Below are positions 1-7,882 of a stretch of 64,000 nucleotides of DNA, one piece after another. Source of the stretch: Agreia sp. Leaf210 (GTDB lineage: Bacteria; Actinomycetota; Actinomycetes; Actinomycetales; Microbacteriaceae); contig NZ_LMKK01000004.1 of assembly GCF_001421485.1 (NCBI RefSeq), positions 186,001 through 250,000 of the forward strand. Direction: 5' to 3'. The notes beneath the pieces are model-generated. The model was not told where the DNA came from. It made no database searches and was given only the letters and a program-made list of their open reading frames with translations. Position numbers and translations under genes: made by a program. Numbering within the stretch: position 1 is the first letter of the stretch; each line of letters begins with the position of its first letter.

Positions 1-1597
1 TGATCAGCGCGTAGACCTCGTCCCAGGCCGAGAAGAACTGGGCAGGGTCGTCGAGCCAGCTCGTGCCGTAGAAGCTCTCGCTGCCGTTGCCGAACATGTT
101 GCCCTCGGGCTCGTTGAAGGGAACGAAGACGATGTTGTCTTGGTACTCGGCGGGCAGCTGCAGCACCTGATCGACCTGCGTGGCGATCTTGGCCTTGAAG
201 TCGGCGAGCTTCTCATCGCCCGTGTCGCCGGGCACCTGGTAGGGGAATCCTCGGTAGATGTCGGTCATGTAGATGTAGACGTCGCCATTCGAGCTGTCGG
301 CCAGAGGCTTCACGATCTCGAGCGCGTCGGCACCCGGATGCTGTGGGCCGTCTTGGGCCTTCGTGGCAACGGTGCGCAATTTGATGCCCTCGAGCAGGTT
401 GTTCGAGGGAACGTCTTGGCCGTAGACGCCGTAGAGCGTTCCCGAGGCGCCGCCCATGAACGCACCGGTGGATGAGCCGAGGTCAACGGTCAATTCGCCG
501 GTTTCGACGACGGTGACGGTGGCGGTGACCTCGGTGTCGGTGCCTGTGACGACGCCCTTGACCGTGAACGTCTTCTTGCGGGTGTCGTAGAGCGTCGGGT
601 CGGACACAGCGTCCCAGGTCACCGGGGCGACACGTTCGACTCCGTCGGAGTAGAGCGCCTGCACCCCGGGGAGCGCGGGAGCCTCGCCGACGGGGGTAGT
701 CGTGTCGACCGTCAGCTGGGTCACCGAGGTCACGGTGGGCACAGCCGGGCCGGCCAGAGAGGCGACCTGCTCGGCGTCGAGGGCTCGGTTGTACACCGTG
801 AAGTCGTCGACGACGCCGTCGTAGTAGGGGTGCACGTTCCAGAGCGCGCGTCCGATGAAGCCGCTGTTCTTCGCCGAATCCGGGCTCAGCGTCGCGCCGA
901 TGTCGAGCGAGGCATCTGCCCGCGCGACCTCGAGGCCGTTCAGATACGACACGATCGTCGACCCGTCGAGCACGGTCGTGACGTTGACCCACGTGTCCTT
1001 CGCCATCACCGAACTGGAGGCGGCGTTCGCCTGGCCCCCGGTCGAGGTCGGCTTGACCGCCGAGACGGTGGTGTTGTTGCCGTCTCGGAACTTGGGCGTG
1101 AAGAACACGGAGTTGTCTTGGCTGGCTCCGAGGCCGTAGAGCCATTGGAAGCCGCCGTCGTAGCCCGACCATTTCGTCCACGCGGAGATCGTCACGGCAT
1201 CCAGGTCTGTGAACAGACCCTTCGGAACCGTCACGAAGGGCGCCGTCGTCGAATCAGCCGGGCCACCCGTGAGGTCGAGGCCGGTCGTTCCCGGCGAGCG
1301 CCCCTCGACGAGCGACTCTGCAGAGAAGTTGGTGATGGCTCCGTCGAGCCCCCGGGCCGACTGGTCGACGACCGTGGAGTCGGTGACGTTCTTCTGCTCG
1401 AAGTCGTAGTCGAGGATCAGGGCGTCGTCGGGAATGGGGGCCGCCGTGGGCAGCGCCGCCCCCGGTTGAAGGGCCGCCGGCTGCAGCGCCACTGCAGGCG
1501 AACTGGAGAGGCAGGCGAGAGCGAGCGCCGTGACGACGCCACCCGCCAGGAGTGGAGAACGCCGGTGTCGGCGTTGAGGGAATGCGATCGGGGCCAC
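1..1597 (-). CDS. Secreted glycoside hydrolase, LamG plus Ig-like plus GH-A clan domain (3' end outside window)
   Basis: The reading frame is open from a GTG at 1597 to the left edge, giving 532 codons and no stop, so the C-terminus is missing. GAGAGG lies 8 bp before the GTG. The N-terminus has basic residues (PQRRHRRSP) and a hydrophobic run, so it looks like a signal peptide. A concanavalin-like LamG domain follows (about residues 50-240, with typical VTISAWTKWSG and SYLNGLEVARADA segments). Next is a bacterial Ig-like domain (WDAVSDPTLYDTRKKTFTVKG), then the start of a TIM-barrel hydrolase with VYIYMTDIYRG and FVPFNEPEGN. The Asn-Glu in FNEPEGN fits the clan GH-A acid/base motif (GH39-like). 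It probably acts outside the cell on a plant-type polysaccharide. It is divergent from a LacI regulator, with an operator about 110 bp upstream, so substrate-induced control is likely. The exact GH family is uncertain because the domain is cut. Confidence 0.85.
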   Translation of the reverse strand, partial: MAPIAFPQRRHRRSPLLAGGVVTALALACLSSSPAVALQPAALQPGAALPTAAPIPDDALILDYDFEQKNVTDSTVVDQSARGLDGAITNFSAESLVEGRSPGTTGLDLTGGPADSTTAPFVTVPKGLFTDLDAVTISAWTKWSGYDGGFQWLYGLGASQDNSVFFTPKFRDGNNTTVSAVKPTSTGGQANAASSSVMAKDTWVNVTTVLDGSTIVSYLNGLEVARADASLDIGATLSPDSAKNSGFIGRALWNVHPYYDGVVDDFTVYNRALDAEQVASLAGPAVPTVTSVTQLTVDTTTPVGEAPALPGVQALYSDGVERVAPVTWDAVSDPTLYDTRKKTFTVKGVVTGTDTEVTATVTVVETGELTVDLGSSTGAFMGGASGTLYGVYGQDVPSNNLLEGIKLRTVATKAQDGPQHPGADALEIVKPLADSSNGDVYIYMTDIYRGFPYQVPGDTGDEKLADFKAKIATQVDQVLQLPAEYQDNIVFVPFNEPEGNMFGNGSESFYGTSWLDDPAQFFSAWDEVYALI

Positions 1598-1708
1598 GGG
1601 GGAAACCTCTCATCGGTGTCGGTGGCGGCGCCTGAGGGGTGTCCCGGAAGATCCGCTCTCGAGCGAGTCCTTCACGTGTCAGCGCCGTTGCTTACGGGTG
1701 TTCGACGT

Positions 1709-1728
1709 TCATCGAACCGGTTCGATGA
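1709..1728. promoter_or_regulatory. LacI-type operator, perfect 20-bp palindrome
   Basis: TCATCGAACCGGTTCGATGA is its own reverse complement and has the central CG typical of LacI-family sites. It lies about 110 bp upstream of the glycoside hydrolase start and inside the divergent promoter region. A near-copy lies at 1851-1870. Confidence 0.85.
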
Positions 1729-1850
1729 GTGTATAGGGCTGTTTTGGGCGGCGCAAGGCTTCCTTGGCGTGGCGCAGAGCATTTTTCGCTGAAGAAGGCT
1801 CGGGTTCGACGACAATGAAGGTGCGGATATCGCATCCGGAAGCCGATAAC

Positions 1851-1870
1851 TCATCGAATCGGTTCGACGA
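1851..1870. promoter_or_regulatory. Second LacI-type operator, next to the lacI start
   Basis: TCATCGAATCGGTTCGACGA matches the operator at 1709-1728 in 18 of 20 positions. It ends 16 bp before the regulator ATG and just before its ribosome binding site, so autorepression is expected. The centres of the two sites are 142 bp apart, close to a whole number of helical turns, which would allow looping. Confidence 0.8.
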
Positions 1871-1886
1871 ACATCTGAGGAGCATC

Positions 1887-2894
1887 ATGGCCACCATCGG
1901 AGATGTCGCCCGTGTAGCGGGCGTCTCGCGCAGCACCGTGTCGTACGCGCTGTCAGGCAAGCGTCCGATCTCGGGCGAGACGAATGAGCGCATCCAAGCG
2001 GCCATTGCGGAACTCGGTTTCACCATCAACGCCGGCGCTCGTGCGCTGGCCACCTCGCAGACGATGGTGCTGGCCCTCTTCCTGCAGTTCCACGACGATG
2101 AGTTCCCCCCGGCAATGCTGCAGTACATCTACGCCATCTCCGAGGCTGCTCGCGAAGAGGGCTACGACCTGCTGATGGTGACCGACTCCGACGGGCCGGG
2201 CGCCGTGCGGCGCATCACCTCGTCGAACATGGTCGACGGGGTACTTCTGCTCGACGTCACCCACGATGATCCGCGGCTCGAAGCACTCCGCGGCGCTCGC
2301 CAGCCAGGAGCGCTGATCGGGCTGCCCCGCGACATCGATGGCCTCGACGTCTTCGACCTCGACTTCGGCGAGGCGGCCCGACTGCTGATCGACCATCTGC
2401 ACGAACTCGGTCACAGCGAAGTGGTCCTGCTGACGCCGCCCCGCCATGTCTTCGAACGAGGCGGAGCCTACGCCTGGAGGTTCCGCGACGCCGCCATGGA
2501 ACGCGCCGCCCGGTACAACATGACGCTCTCCAGCTACTACGGAGAATCGCAGCAGCCGGCCATCGATCGCAGCCTCGACGAGATGCTCGACCACCGAACG
2601 ACCGCGACGGCCATGATCGTGCACAACGACGCATCCATCGCCGCCCTGCCACGCGTGCTCGCGCGACGCGGAACGCGAGTGCCCGAAGATCTGTCGGTCG
2701 TCAGCCTGTTTCCCCGAGAGTTCGGGCGCAGCTTTCAGCTGCCCTTCTCTGCCGTCGAGACGTCGCCCGATGGCCTCGCCCGCGAGGCCGTGCAGCATCT
2801 GATCCGCAGAATCGCGGATCCGGACTACGCGGCCTCGGTGGTCAAGTTCATCGACCCCGAACTCACGATCCGGGGCAGCACGGCCGCCCTCTAG
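1887..2894 (+). CDS. LacI-family transcriptional regulator
   Basis: A 335-residue protein, normal for the family. It begins MATIGDVARVAGVSRSTVSY, a clear LacI helix-turn-helix, followed by the hinge helix and a periplasmic-binding-like sensor domain (VVSLFPREFG, ETSPDGLAREAV near the end). The ATG at 1887 was chosen over an upstream in-frame start because the HTH must be N-terminal, GAGGAG lies just upstream, and the longer version would translate the operator itself. It is divergent from the LamG/GH-A hydrolase and probably represses both itself and that gene until a sugar ligand binds. Its stop overlaps the stop region of the convergent membrane protein by 4 bp. Confidence 0.93.
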   Translation: MATIGDVARVAGVSRSTVSYALSGKRPISGETNERIQAAIAELGFTINAGARALATSQTMVLALFLQFHDDEFPPAMLQYIYAISEAAREEGYDLLMVTDSDGPGAVRRITSSNMVDGVLLLDVTHDDPRLEALRGARQPGALIGLPRDIDGLDVFDLDFGEAARLLIDHLHELGHSEVVLLTPPRHVFERGGAYAWRFRDAAMERAARYNMTLSSYYGESQQPAIDRSLDEMLDHRTTATAMIVHNDASIAALPRVLARRGTRVPEDLSVVSLFPREFGRSFQLPFSAVETSPDGLAREAVQHLIRRIADPDYAASVVKFIDPELTIRGSTAAL

Positions 2895-4111
2895 CCGAAG
2901 AGGATCTGCGCCAGAAGAAGCGGTCCGAGCAGCAGAGCCATGGCGATGATGAAGCCAGACACCGGCGCCCAGCGAAAGCGACGGCTTCCGAGCCGACGGC
3001 CCGCCCTGGCGACCCGGGCAGGGGCTGCGACACGGGCATCCGGATGCGCCTGCGGCCCCGACGAATCGAGTGGCGCGAGCGGCCGCAGCACGCGCGCGGC
3101 CGCGCCATCCGACGCTCGTGCGCTGGCCGATCGGGCCGAGCCCTCGCCGCCGGGCGCCAGCGTCTGAGTGTCGCGCCAGCGCGCCCACTGACCGAGCTTC
3201 TGCTCGAGCGCCGCGACGAGCTCGAGCAGACCGCGCCACTTCTCGCGATCGAGGGTGGCGACCGTGTCGCGGGTCGAGAGCATAAGCCAGTCGTCGGCGA
3301 TCTCGACGTCGAAGTCGGCGGCGAAGTCGACGAAACGGGCCATGATGTCGGGCGTGAACAGGTAAAGCGCATCGCGTTCGTAGCCCGCAGGGCAGTACAG
3401 CGTGAAGGCGGTGTCGAAGTCGCCCTCGAGGCTCAGCCGCTGATCGGGGTCGACGCGGAAGCGCAGGCTCGAACCCTCGGAGCGGAAGTCGTTGGCCGTC
3501 GAGTCGAGCACGATGTGCGGCAGGGCCGCGTCGAGCCTGATGCCGATGTAGCCACGGCGCTCGACCGTCTTGCTGAGAGCGCTCGGGTGGTACTTGTGGT
3601 CGCCGATCTCGACCCGCCGCGGCTCGTCACGCGTGATCATGTCGTAGGTCATGCGCGTCGTGCCGAGGTCGAACATCATTCCGGGGCGTACGAGGGTGTG
3701 CACGACGGGCGTGTAGCTCCAGCCGTTGTCGCGCGCGAAACGATCGAGCCTGTATCGCCGGGTGGTCGGGTCGTTCCGTTTCCACGCGCGCACTCGCAGC
3801 ACGATCGCGAGCGTGATGGCGACGACCGCGAGAGGGGGATAGACGACGAGAACATAGTCGAGCTTCTGCGGCTGGGTGCTCTGCTGAACGAACGCGAGAA
3901 CGTTCATAGTCACGAGAACAACCGCGGCGAGCGCGAGGAGGGAGGCCCCGATGCCCACGAAGAAACCCCGCACGACCACGTCGGCCAGGTCGCGATGCGC
4001 CGACTCGAGGCCGAAGTCTCTCTGAATCGAGGTCTCGAAGTCGATCGCGGCTTGCCGATCGACCGGCTCGGTGAGGGCGCTGGCGTCGACCGAGATCGTG
4101 GCGTTCTGCAT
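2891..4111 (-). CDS. Membrane protein of unknown function
   Basis: A 406-residue protein that I do not recognise. Two hydrophobic segments near residues 48-72 and 88-108 are followed by a long soluble region (about 115-330) rich in ordinary globular sequence (TYDMITRDEPRRVEIGDHKYH, FTPDIMARFVDFAADFDVEIADDWL). An Ala/Arg/Gly-rich linker follows, and a last hydrophobic helix at the C-terminus (SGFIIAMALLLGPLLLAQILFG). The soluble region could sit on either face of the membrane. It is convergent with lacI and divergent from the epimerase-like gene. No function can be assigned. Confidence 0.8.
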   Translation of the reverse strand: MQNATISVDASALTEPVDRQAAIDFETSIQRDFGLESAHRDLADVVVRGFFVGIGASLLALAAVVLVTMNVLAFVQQSTQPQKLDYVLVVYPPLAVVAITLAIVLRVRAWKRNDPTTRRYRLDRFARDNGWSYTPVVHTLVRPGMMFDLGTTRMTYDMITRDEPRRVEIGDHKYHPSALSKTVERRGYIGIRLDAALPHIVLDSTANDFRSEGSSLRFRVDPDQRLSLEGDFDTAFTLYCPAGYERDALYLFTPDIMARFVDFAADFDVEIADDWLMLSTRDTVATLDREKWRGLLELVAALEQKLGQWARWRDTQTLAPGGEGSARSASARASDGAAARVLRPLAPLDSSGPQAHPDARVAAPARVARAGRRLGSRRFRWAPVSGFIIAMALLLGPLLLAQILFG

Positions 4112-4188
4112 GAGTCGAGCCTGCCATGCCCGTTGCGCCCTGGGCGAAGCGAGCCACGCACTGCCGCGTCGACCGATGGACTGGGTTC

Positions 4189-5151
4189 ATGCGACGGGTG
4201 CTTGTGCTGGGTGGAACGGGCTGGTTGGGGCGCGAGATCGCGCAGCGAGCGGTGGCGGAGGGCGCAGAGGTCACCTGCCTCGCTCGCGGTGATTCGGGGT
4301 CCGTTCCCGATGCTGCGCATCTCGTGCGGAGCGATCGGCTGTCTGCCCACGCATACGACGGTGTTATCGGCGAGTGGGATGACGTGATCGAGCTCTCCCA
4401 CGATCCACGGTTCGTCGGCCCGGCCCTCGACGCGCTCGCCTCGCGCGTCGCCCATTGGACGCTCGTGTCGAGCGTCTCGGTGTACAGCCGAAACGATGAA
4501 CCGGATGCCGACGAGTCGGCCGCCGTAGTGGAGCCTCGCGACACCTCGGAGCACGCCGATGCGAAGGTCGCGGCGGAGCGCTCGAGCCTCGAGCACCTCG
4601 GCGACCGGCTGCTCGTGGCCCGACCGGGACTCATCGTCGGATCCGGCGACCCAAGCGACCGCTTCGGCTACTGGCCGGCACGCTTCAGCCGCTCAGGCCC
4701 CGTGCTCGCCCCCACAACTGCGGATCGGTTCGTGCAGGCGATCGACGTCTCCGACCTCGCCGCGTGGATCGAGCGCGCGGGCCGCGATCGCCTGTCGGGC
4801 GCGGTGAATGTCGTCGGCGAGGTGATTCCCCTGGCGGCTTTCCTGCACGCTGCAGCAGAGGTCGCCGGCTACGACGGCGAGGTCGTCGAGCTCTCTGACG
4901 AGGCGCTGCTCGCCCACGACGTGCACTACTGGGCCGGGCCCAGGTCGCTTCCCCTGTGGCTTCCGCTCAGCGATGCGGCCTTTGCGCAGCGATCGGGAGC
5001 CGCCTACCTGGCCTCAGGGGGCATCCGGCGATCGCTTCACGAGACGCTGTCGCGCGTGCACGCCGACGAACTTGCCCGCGGCATCGACCGCGAGCGCCGG
5101 TCGGGGCTCACGGCGGTCGACGAGCGCGCGATTCTGCGCGCAGGCCGCTGA
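4189..5151 (+). CDS. NAD-dependent epimerase/dehydratase family protein
   Basis: A 320-residue protein beginning MRRVLVLGGTGWLGREIA, the Rossmann GxxGxxG nucleotide motif of atypical/extended SDRs. TLVSSVSVYSRND is the segment that follows beta-5, and LLVARPGLIVGSGDPSDRFGYW is the substrate-domain entry. The family oxidises or isomerises nucleotide sugars, or acts as NAD(P)H reductases; the substrate cannot be told here. The ATG at 4189 starts directly at the nucleotide-binding strand, so I prefer it to an upstream in-frame start. It stands alone between a divergent membrane protein and a convergent CPBP gene. Confidence 0.85.
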   Translation: MRRVLVLGGTGWLGREIAQRAVAEGAEVTCLARGDSGSVPDAAHLVRSDRLSAHAYDGVIGEWDDVIELSHDPRFVGPALDALASRVAHWTLVSSVSVYSRNDEPDADESAAVVEPRDTSEHADAKVAAERSSLEHLGDRLLVARPGLIVGSGDPSDRFGYWPARFSRSGPVLAPTTADRFVQAIDVSDLAAWIERAGRDRLSGAVNVVGEVIPLAAFLHAAAEVAGYDGEVVELSDEALLAHDVHYWAGPRSLPLWLPLSDAAFAQRSGAAYLASGGIRRSLHETLSRVHADELARGIDRERRSGLTAVDERAILRAGR

Positions 5152-5179
5152 GCGAGTCGCGCCTCGATTTGTGCAGCTT

Positions 5180-5731
5180 TCAGGCCGCGAGCAGACCTGC
5201 GCCGATGTTGGCGACCGCGTGCGACAGCGCACCCGGCACGACGCTGCCCGACCGGTAGCGCAGCCATCCGAGCAGGAGGCCCGCGACGAACTGCACGGGA
5301 AGGATCGGCCACAGGGCCGGATCGACAAGGAGCAAGAGCAGGTGCGGAACCAAGAAGATGGCCGCCTGGAGCAGATTGCCGCGAATGAAACCTAGTCTGC
5401 GAAGAAGCACGCCGCCGATCAGACCGCGAAAGAGGATCTCTTCGCCTAGCGCCCTGGCTACGACCGCGACGGCTGCCGCCACAGACGTCACGGCCGCCAA
5501 CGTCACCCCGGGAGCCTGCGTTGCGCCGTCGGGGATTGCCGCGATGGCGAGATAGCCGAGCACTCCAAGGGGAATGAGCAGGGCTGCAGCCCACAGATAG
5601 TCGCTGCCTCGGCCCCACGCTGCGCCCAGACGCTCGGCGGCCTCGCGGCGGCCCAGACGCTTCCTGCTGCCCTGGACGATGAAGTAGATCACTGACGGAA
5701 TGGAGTAGAGGATCAGCTCAACCATGACCAC
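5180..5731 (-). CDS. CPBP-family intramembrane metalloprotease
   Basis: A 183-residue polytopic membrane protein. It has the family's three motifs: EE at 97-98 with R102 (GEEILFRG), F126-x3-H130 (FLVPH) and H171 (GALSHAVAN). These are the glutamates and histidines that form the putative active site of CPBP (Abi/Rce1-like) proteins. Known relatives process CaaX proteins in eukaryotes or act in bacteriocin immunity and membrane maintenance. No bacteriocin gene is nearby, so a house-keeping role is as likely. The ATG at 5731 follows a normal intergenic region. Confidence 0.88.
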   Translation of the reverse strand: MVMVELILYSIPSVIYFIVQGSRKRLGRREAAERLGAAWGRGSDYLWAAALLIPLGVLGYLAIAAIPDGATQAPGVTLAAVTSVAAAVAVVARALGEEILFRGLIGGVLLRRLGFIRGNLLQAAIFLVPHLLLLLVDPALWPILPVQFVAGLLLGWLRYRSGSVVPGALSHAVANIGAGLLAA

Positions 5732-5766
5732 AACCCTAGGGGCGGGCGAGAAGCCGCAGCGCCGCT

Positions 5767-5834
5767 CTTATTCAGGAGATTCGGCCGAAATCGAGCAGTT
5801 CTGCACGCCGAGGTTCGGTTGTTCCTGAATTGCG
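5767..5834. repeat. Inverted-repeat-bounded intergenic element, copy 1
   Basis: The stretch is bounded by TTATTCAGGA on the left and TTCCTGAATTGC on the right. Its right end, read on the minus strand (5832-5816), is CAATTCAGGAACAACCG, which matches 16 of 17 bases at 16977-16993. The gene-free stretch 5732-5927 holds this element and the upstream region of the HAD gene; nothing else is evident. Confidence 0.5.
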
Positions 5835-5927
5835 GCGGCAGCGCGCCCGCCAGCATCAGTAATCGCAACCAACGACCCACACAGCGACAGCACGACAGTT
5901 CGCCAGCTGCACGAGACAATCTGAGCT

Positions 5928-6554
5928 ATGGACAAGATCACCCTTCCCGAGGGACTGCAGGCGATCGTCTTCGATGTCGGCGAGACACTGGTCGACGAGT
6001 CTCGCGCCTGGTCTCTTCACGCCGCGGAGGTGGGGGTCACGCCCTTCGCACTGATGGGCACATTGGGGGCGCTGATCGAACGAGGAGAAGACCACCGCCG
6101 AGTCTGGGACGTGCTCGAGGTCGAGCCGCCCGCTCTCCCTGCGCGAATCGAGCGAGCGGACCTCTACGCCGACGCTGTACCCTGTCTCCTTGCGGCCCGC
6201 GCGGCCGGGTTTCTTGTCGGCATCGCGGGCAACCAACCCGTCGGTGCCGTTGCACAGGTGCACGCACTGGGGTTCGAGGCCGACTTCGTCGCATCGTCGA
6301 CCGAGTGGGGTGTCGCCAAGCCCGCACCCGAGTTCTTCTCTCGAATCGCGCAGCGCGCAGACCGCAATCCCGACGTCATGCTCTATGTCGGCGACCGTCT
6401 AGACAACGACATTCTGCCTGCACGCGATGCCGGCATGCACACTGCGTTTCTTCGTCGCGGGCCGTGGGGGTACATCCACGCTCAGCGCGAGGAAGCGCGG
6501 CTCGCGGATTTTCGCCTCGACTCGCTCTCGCAGTTGACGGCTGCGCTGAGCTGA
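5928..6554 (+). CDS. HAD-superfamily hydrolase
   Basis: A 208-residue protein with all the main HAD motifs. Motif I is FDVGETL with nucleophile D16; the usual second Asp is Gly, as in several HAD subfamilies. The motif II region is GIAGNQP, motif III is K131 (GVAKPAPEFF), and motif IV is D156 with D161 (YVGDRLDNDILPARDAGM). This points to a phosphatase-type hydrolase acting on a small phosphorylated metabolite in the cytosol. The replacement of the motif I acid (DxG instead of DxD) makes the phosphatase assignment less certain. It is a single gene, convergent with the CobW-like gene. Confidence 0.88.
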   Translation: MDKITLPEGLQAIVFDVGETLVDESRAWSLHAAEVGVTPFALMGTLGALIERGEDHRRVWDVLEVEPPALPARIERADLYADAVPCLLAARAAGFLVGIAGNQPVGAVAQVHALGFEADFVASSTEWGVAKPAPEFFSRIAQRADRNPDVMLYVGDRLDNDILPARDAGMHTAFLRRGPWGYIHAQREEARLADFRLDSLSQLTAALS

Positions 6555-6588
6555 CGAGCAGACACGACGCGGCAACGCGCGCCCCTCC

Positions 6589-7668
6589 TCAGTGGTGGTG
6601 CTCGACCATCCACTCGGGGAAGGGATCCGGGTAGCTCGCCCACTCCTCCGGCCCCGCCGCCAGCTCCTCCGCCGTGAGCAGACACTCCGACAGCGCCGCC
6701 TCGAGCGCCATCTCGTCGAGGTCGGGGCCGAAGAACACGATCTCCTGTCCGATCGGCGAGTCCGAGCTCCAGCTGAGCATCTCGGTCGGCTCGAGATCGA
6801 GCACATTGCCAGCGGTCGCCCACGACCCGACCCGGCCGCCGCGCGTCGCCAGCCGCACGAATCCTCGCGAGCGCGCGATGCATCCGACGTTCTCCGGCGT
6901 CAGCCGCAGAGTCACGGCCGCGTGCAGGCGACCCGGGTGAAACGGTCGCGGGTCGCGGAACACGAACGTCGAACACCCAGACACCGGATGCGCGGGCGCA
7001 CCCTCCACGAGCTCCCGCTGCCAGCCCATCGACGCCCCGAGCCGGCGGGCGCGGCCGCGCACCAGCAACCCTGACAGCTGCCTTGCGTGCGCCACGTCGA
7101 AGGGCGTCAGCACGAGTGCCGACGGCGCCAGTCGCTCGAGAAGTGCGAGCACGAGCCGCGTGTCTTCTGCGGCAGCCGCGTTGGGAACATCGGTCAGCAC
7201 GATCATGCTGGCGAACTCGAGGCGAGAGGCCAGGCGCCCGGGCGAGGTGAAGTCGTCGATCTGGTCGGCCGCCTGGCTTGCCCAGCCGAGAAGCTGCTGG
7301 CCCACCTCGCGCACGGAGCTCACCGCCACCACGTCGCGAATGCCCACGGGAACGCGCGGCCGACGACCATCGAGCATGTGCTCGAGCACCAGGGCGATCT
7401 CGACGATGTCCGCACCCGGCTCCAGCACGACCACGGTGTTGCCCGTGAGGCCGTCGTCGTACTCGGATGCGAGTTGCTCGGCGAGCTCGACGGCGAACGT
7501 CGCGTCGTCATCGCCTCCGAGATCGAGTTCGGCGGGCGACTCCGAGGCTGCGCATCCACTGAGGATGGCGGCGATCTGCTCGGCGCGAAGACGATCACTC
7601 GACGAGACGAGCGTGACGGCCAGACCGGCGATACGGGAGATCGGGTGGCTGTCGGAGGACTCGTTCAT
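6589..7668 (-). CDS. CobW/YciC-like protein with degenerate GTPase motifs
   Basis: A 359-residue protein. The C-terminal part (about residues 235-345, FVFRDPRPFHPGRLHA ... GRVGSWATAGNVLDLEP) looks like the CobW C-terminal domain of putative zinc chaperones. The N-terminal half keeps the layout (AVTLVSSSDRLRAEQIAAIL, MIVLTDVP) but lacks both a GxxGxGK(T/S) P-loop and the CxCC metal motif. It is therefore probably not a working GTPase. It ends EHHH, a possible weak metal site. It is divergent from rpmJ across a Zur-like box at 7685-7699, only 17 bp from its start. Zur control of cobW-type genes next to alternative ribosomal proteins is well known; the exact function of this degenerate form is not. 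Confidence 0.8.
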   Translation of the reverse strand: MNESSDSHPISRIAGLAVTLVSSSDRLRAEQIAAILSGCAASESPAELDLGGDDDATFAVELAEQLASEYDDGLTGNTVVVLEPGADIVEIALVLEHMLDGRRPRVPVGIRDVVAVSSVREVGQQLLGWASQAADQIDDFTSPGRLASRLEFASMIVLTDVPNAAAAEDTRLVLALLERLAPSALVLTPFDVAHARQLSGLLVRGRARRLGASMGWQRELVEGAPAHPVSGCSTFVFRDPRPFHPGRLHAAVTLRLTPENVGCIARSRGFVRLATRGGRVGSWATAGNVLDLEPTEMLSWSSDSPIGQEIVFFGPDLDEMALEAALSECLLTAEELAAGPEEWASYPDPFPEWMVEHHH

Positions 7669-7684
7669 AGTGAGTTACTGTATG

Positions 7685-7699
7685 TGAGAATCGTTCTCA
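7685..7699. promoter_or_regulatory. Putative Zur box
   Basis: TGAGAA-TCG-TTCTCA is a 15-bp inverted repeat with perfect 6-bp arms. It sits between the divergent CobW-like gene (start 7668) and rpmJ (start 7719). Actinobacterial Zur sites are A/T-rich hyphenated palindromes of this kind. The flanking genes, a cysteine-free L36 and a CobW protein, are classic Zur targets. Confidence 0.75.
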
Positions 7700-7718
7700 A
7701 TAACAAATGGAGGCAGCT

Positions 7719-7841
7719 GTGAAGGTCCGCAATTCGATCAAGTCAATGAAGAAGATGCCCGGCTCGCAGGTCGTCAGACGGCGCGGCCGCGTGTTCGTGA
7801 TCAACAAGCTCAACCCTCGCTTCAAAGCCCGCCAGGGGTGA
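7719..7841 (+). CDS. rpmJ: 50S ribosomal protein L36, zinc-independent (type B) form
   Basis: A 40-residue protein beginning [19 protein letters not shown] and ending NPRFKARQG, the signature of type-B L36. It has no cysteine, so it lacks the zinc ribbon of the house-keeping L36. Such C-minus copies replace the zinc-binding copy when zinc is scarce, which frees zinc. GGAGG lies about 6 bp upstream of the GTG at 7719. The stop TGA overlaps the possible GTG start of the ABC permease (GTGA at 7838-7841), so the two are probably translationally coupled. A Zur-like box lies 20 bp upstream. Confidence 0.95.
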   Translation: MKVRNSIKSMKKMPGSQVVRRRGRVFVINKLNPRFKARQG

Positions 7842-7882
7842 GAAGCGAAAGCTCCTCAGCGGTGAGAAGCGAAAGCTCCTCA
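7838..7882 (+). repeat. Tandem repeat forming two GAAA-tetraloop hairpins
   Basis: A 21-base unit occurs twice, at 7838-7858 and 7862-7882, with a 24-base period. Within each unit TGAGAAGC-GAAA-GCTCCTCA can fold into an 8-bp stem (one A-C mismatch) closed by a GNRA tetraloop. The first unit contains the rpmJ stop codon. If translated, it adds a repeated RSESSS to the N-terminus of the permease. Confidence 0.7.

Noticed and set aside
1764-1886. A longer LacI protein starting at 1764
   Set aside because: The extra 41 residues would translate the operator and displace the HTH from the N-terminus; the ATG at 1887 has a better ribosome site.
7838-7882. A CRISPR-like or transposon repeat
   Set aside because: Only two units of 24 bp without spacers or flanking cas or transposase genes.
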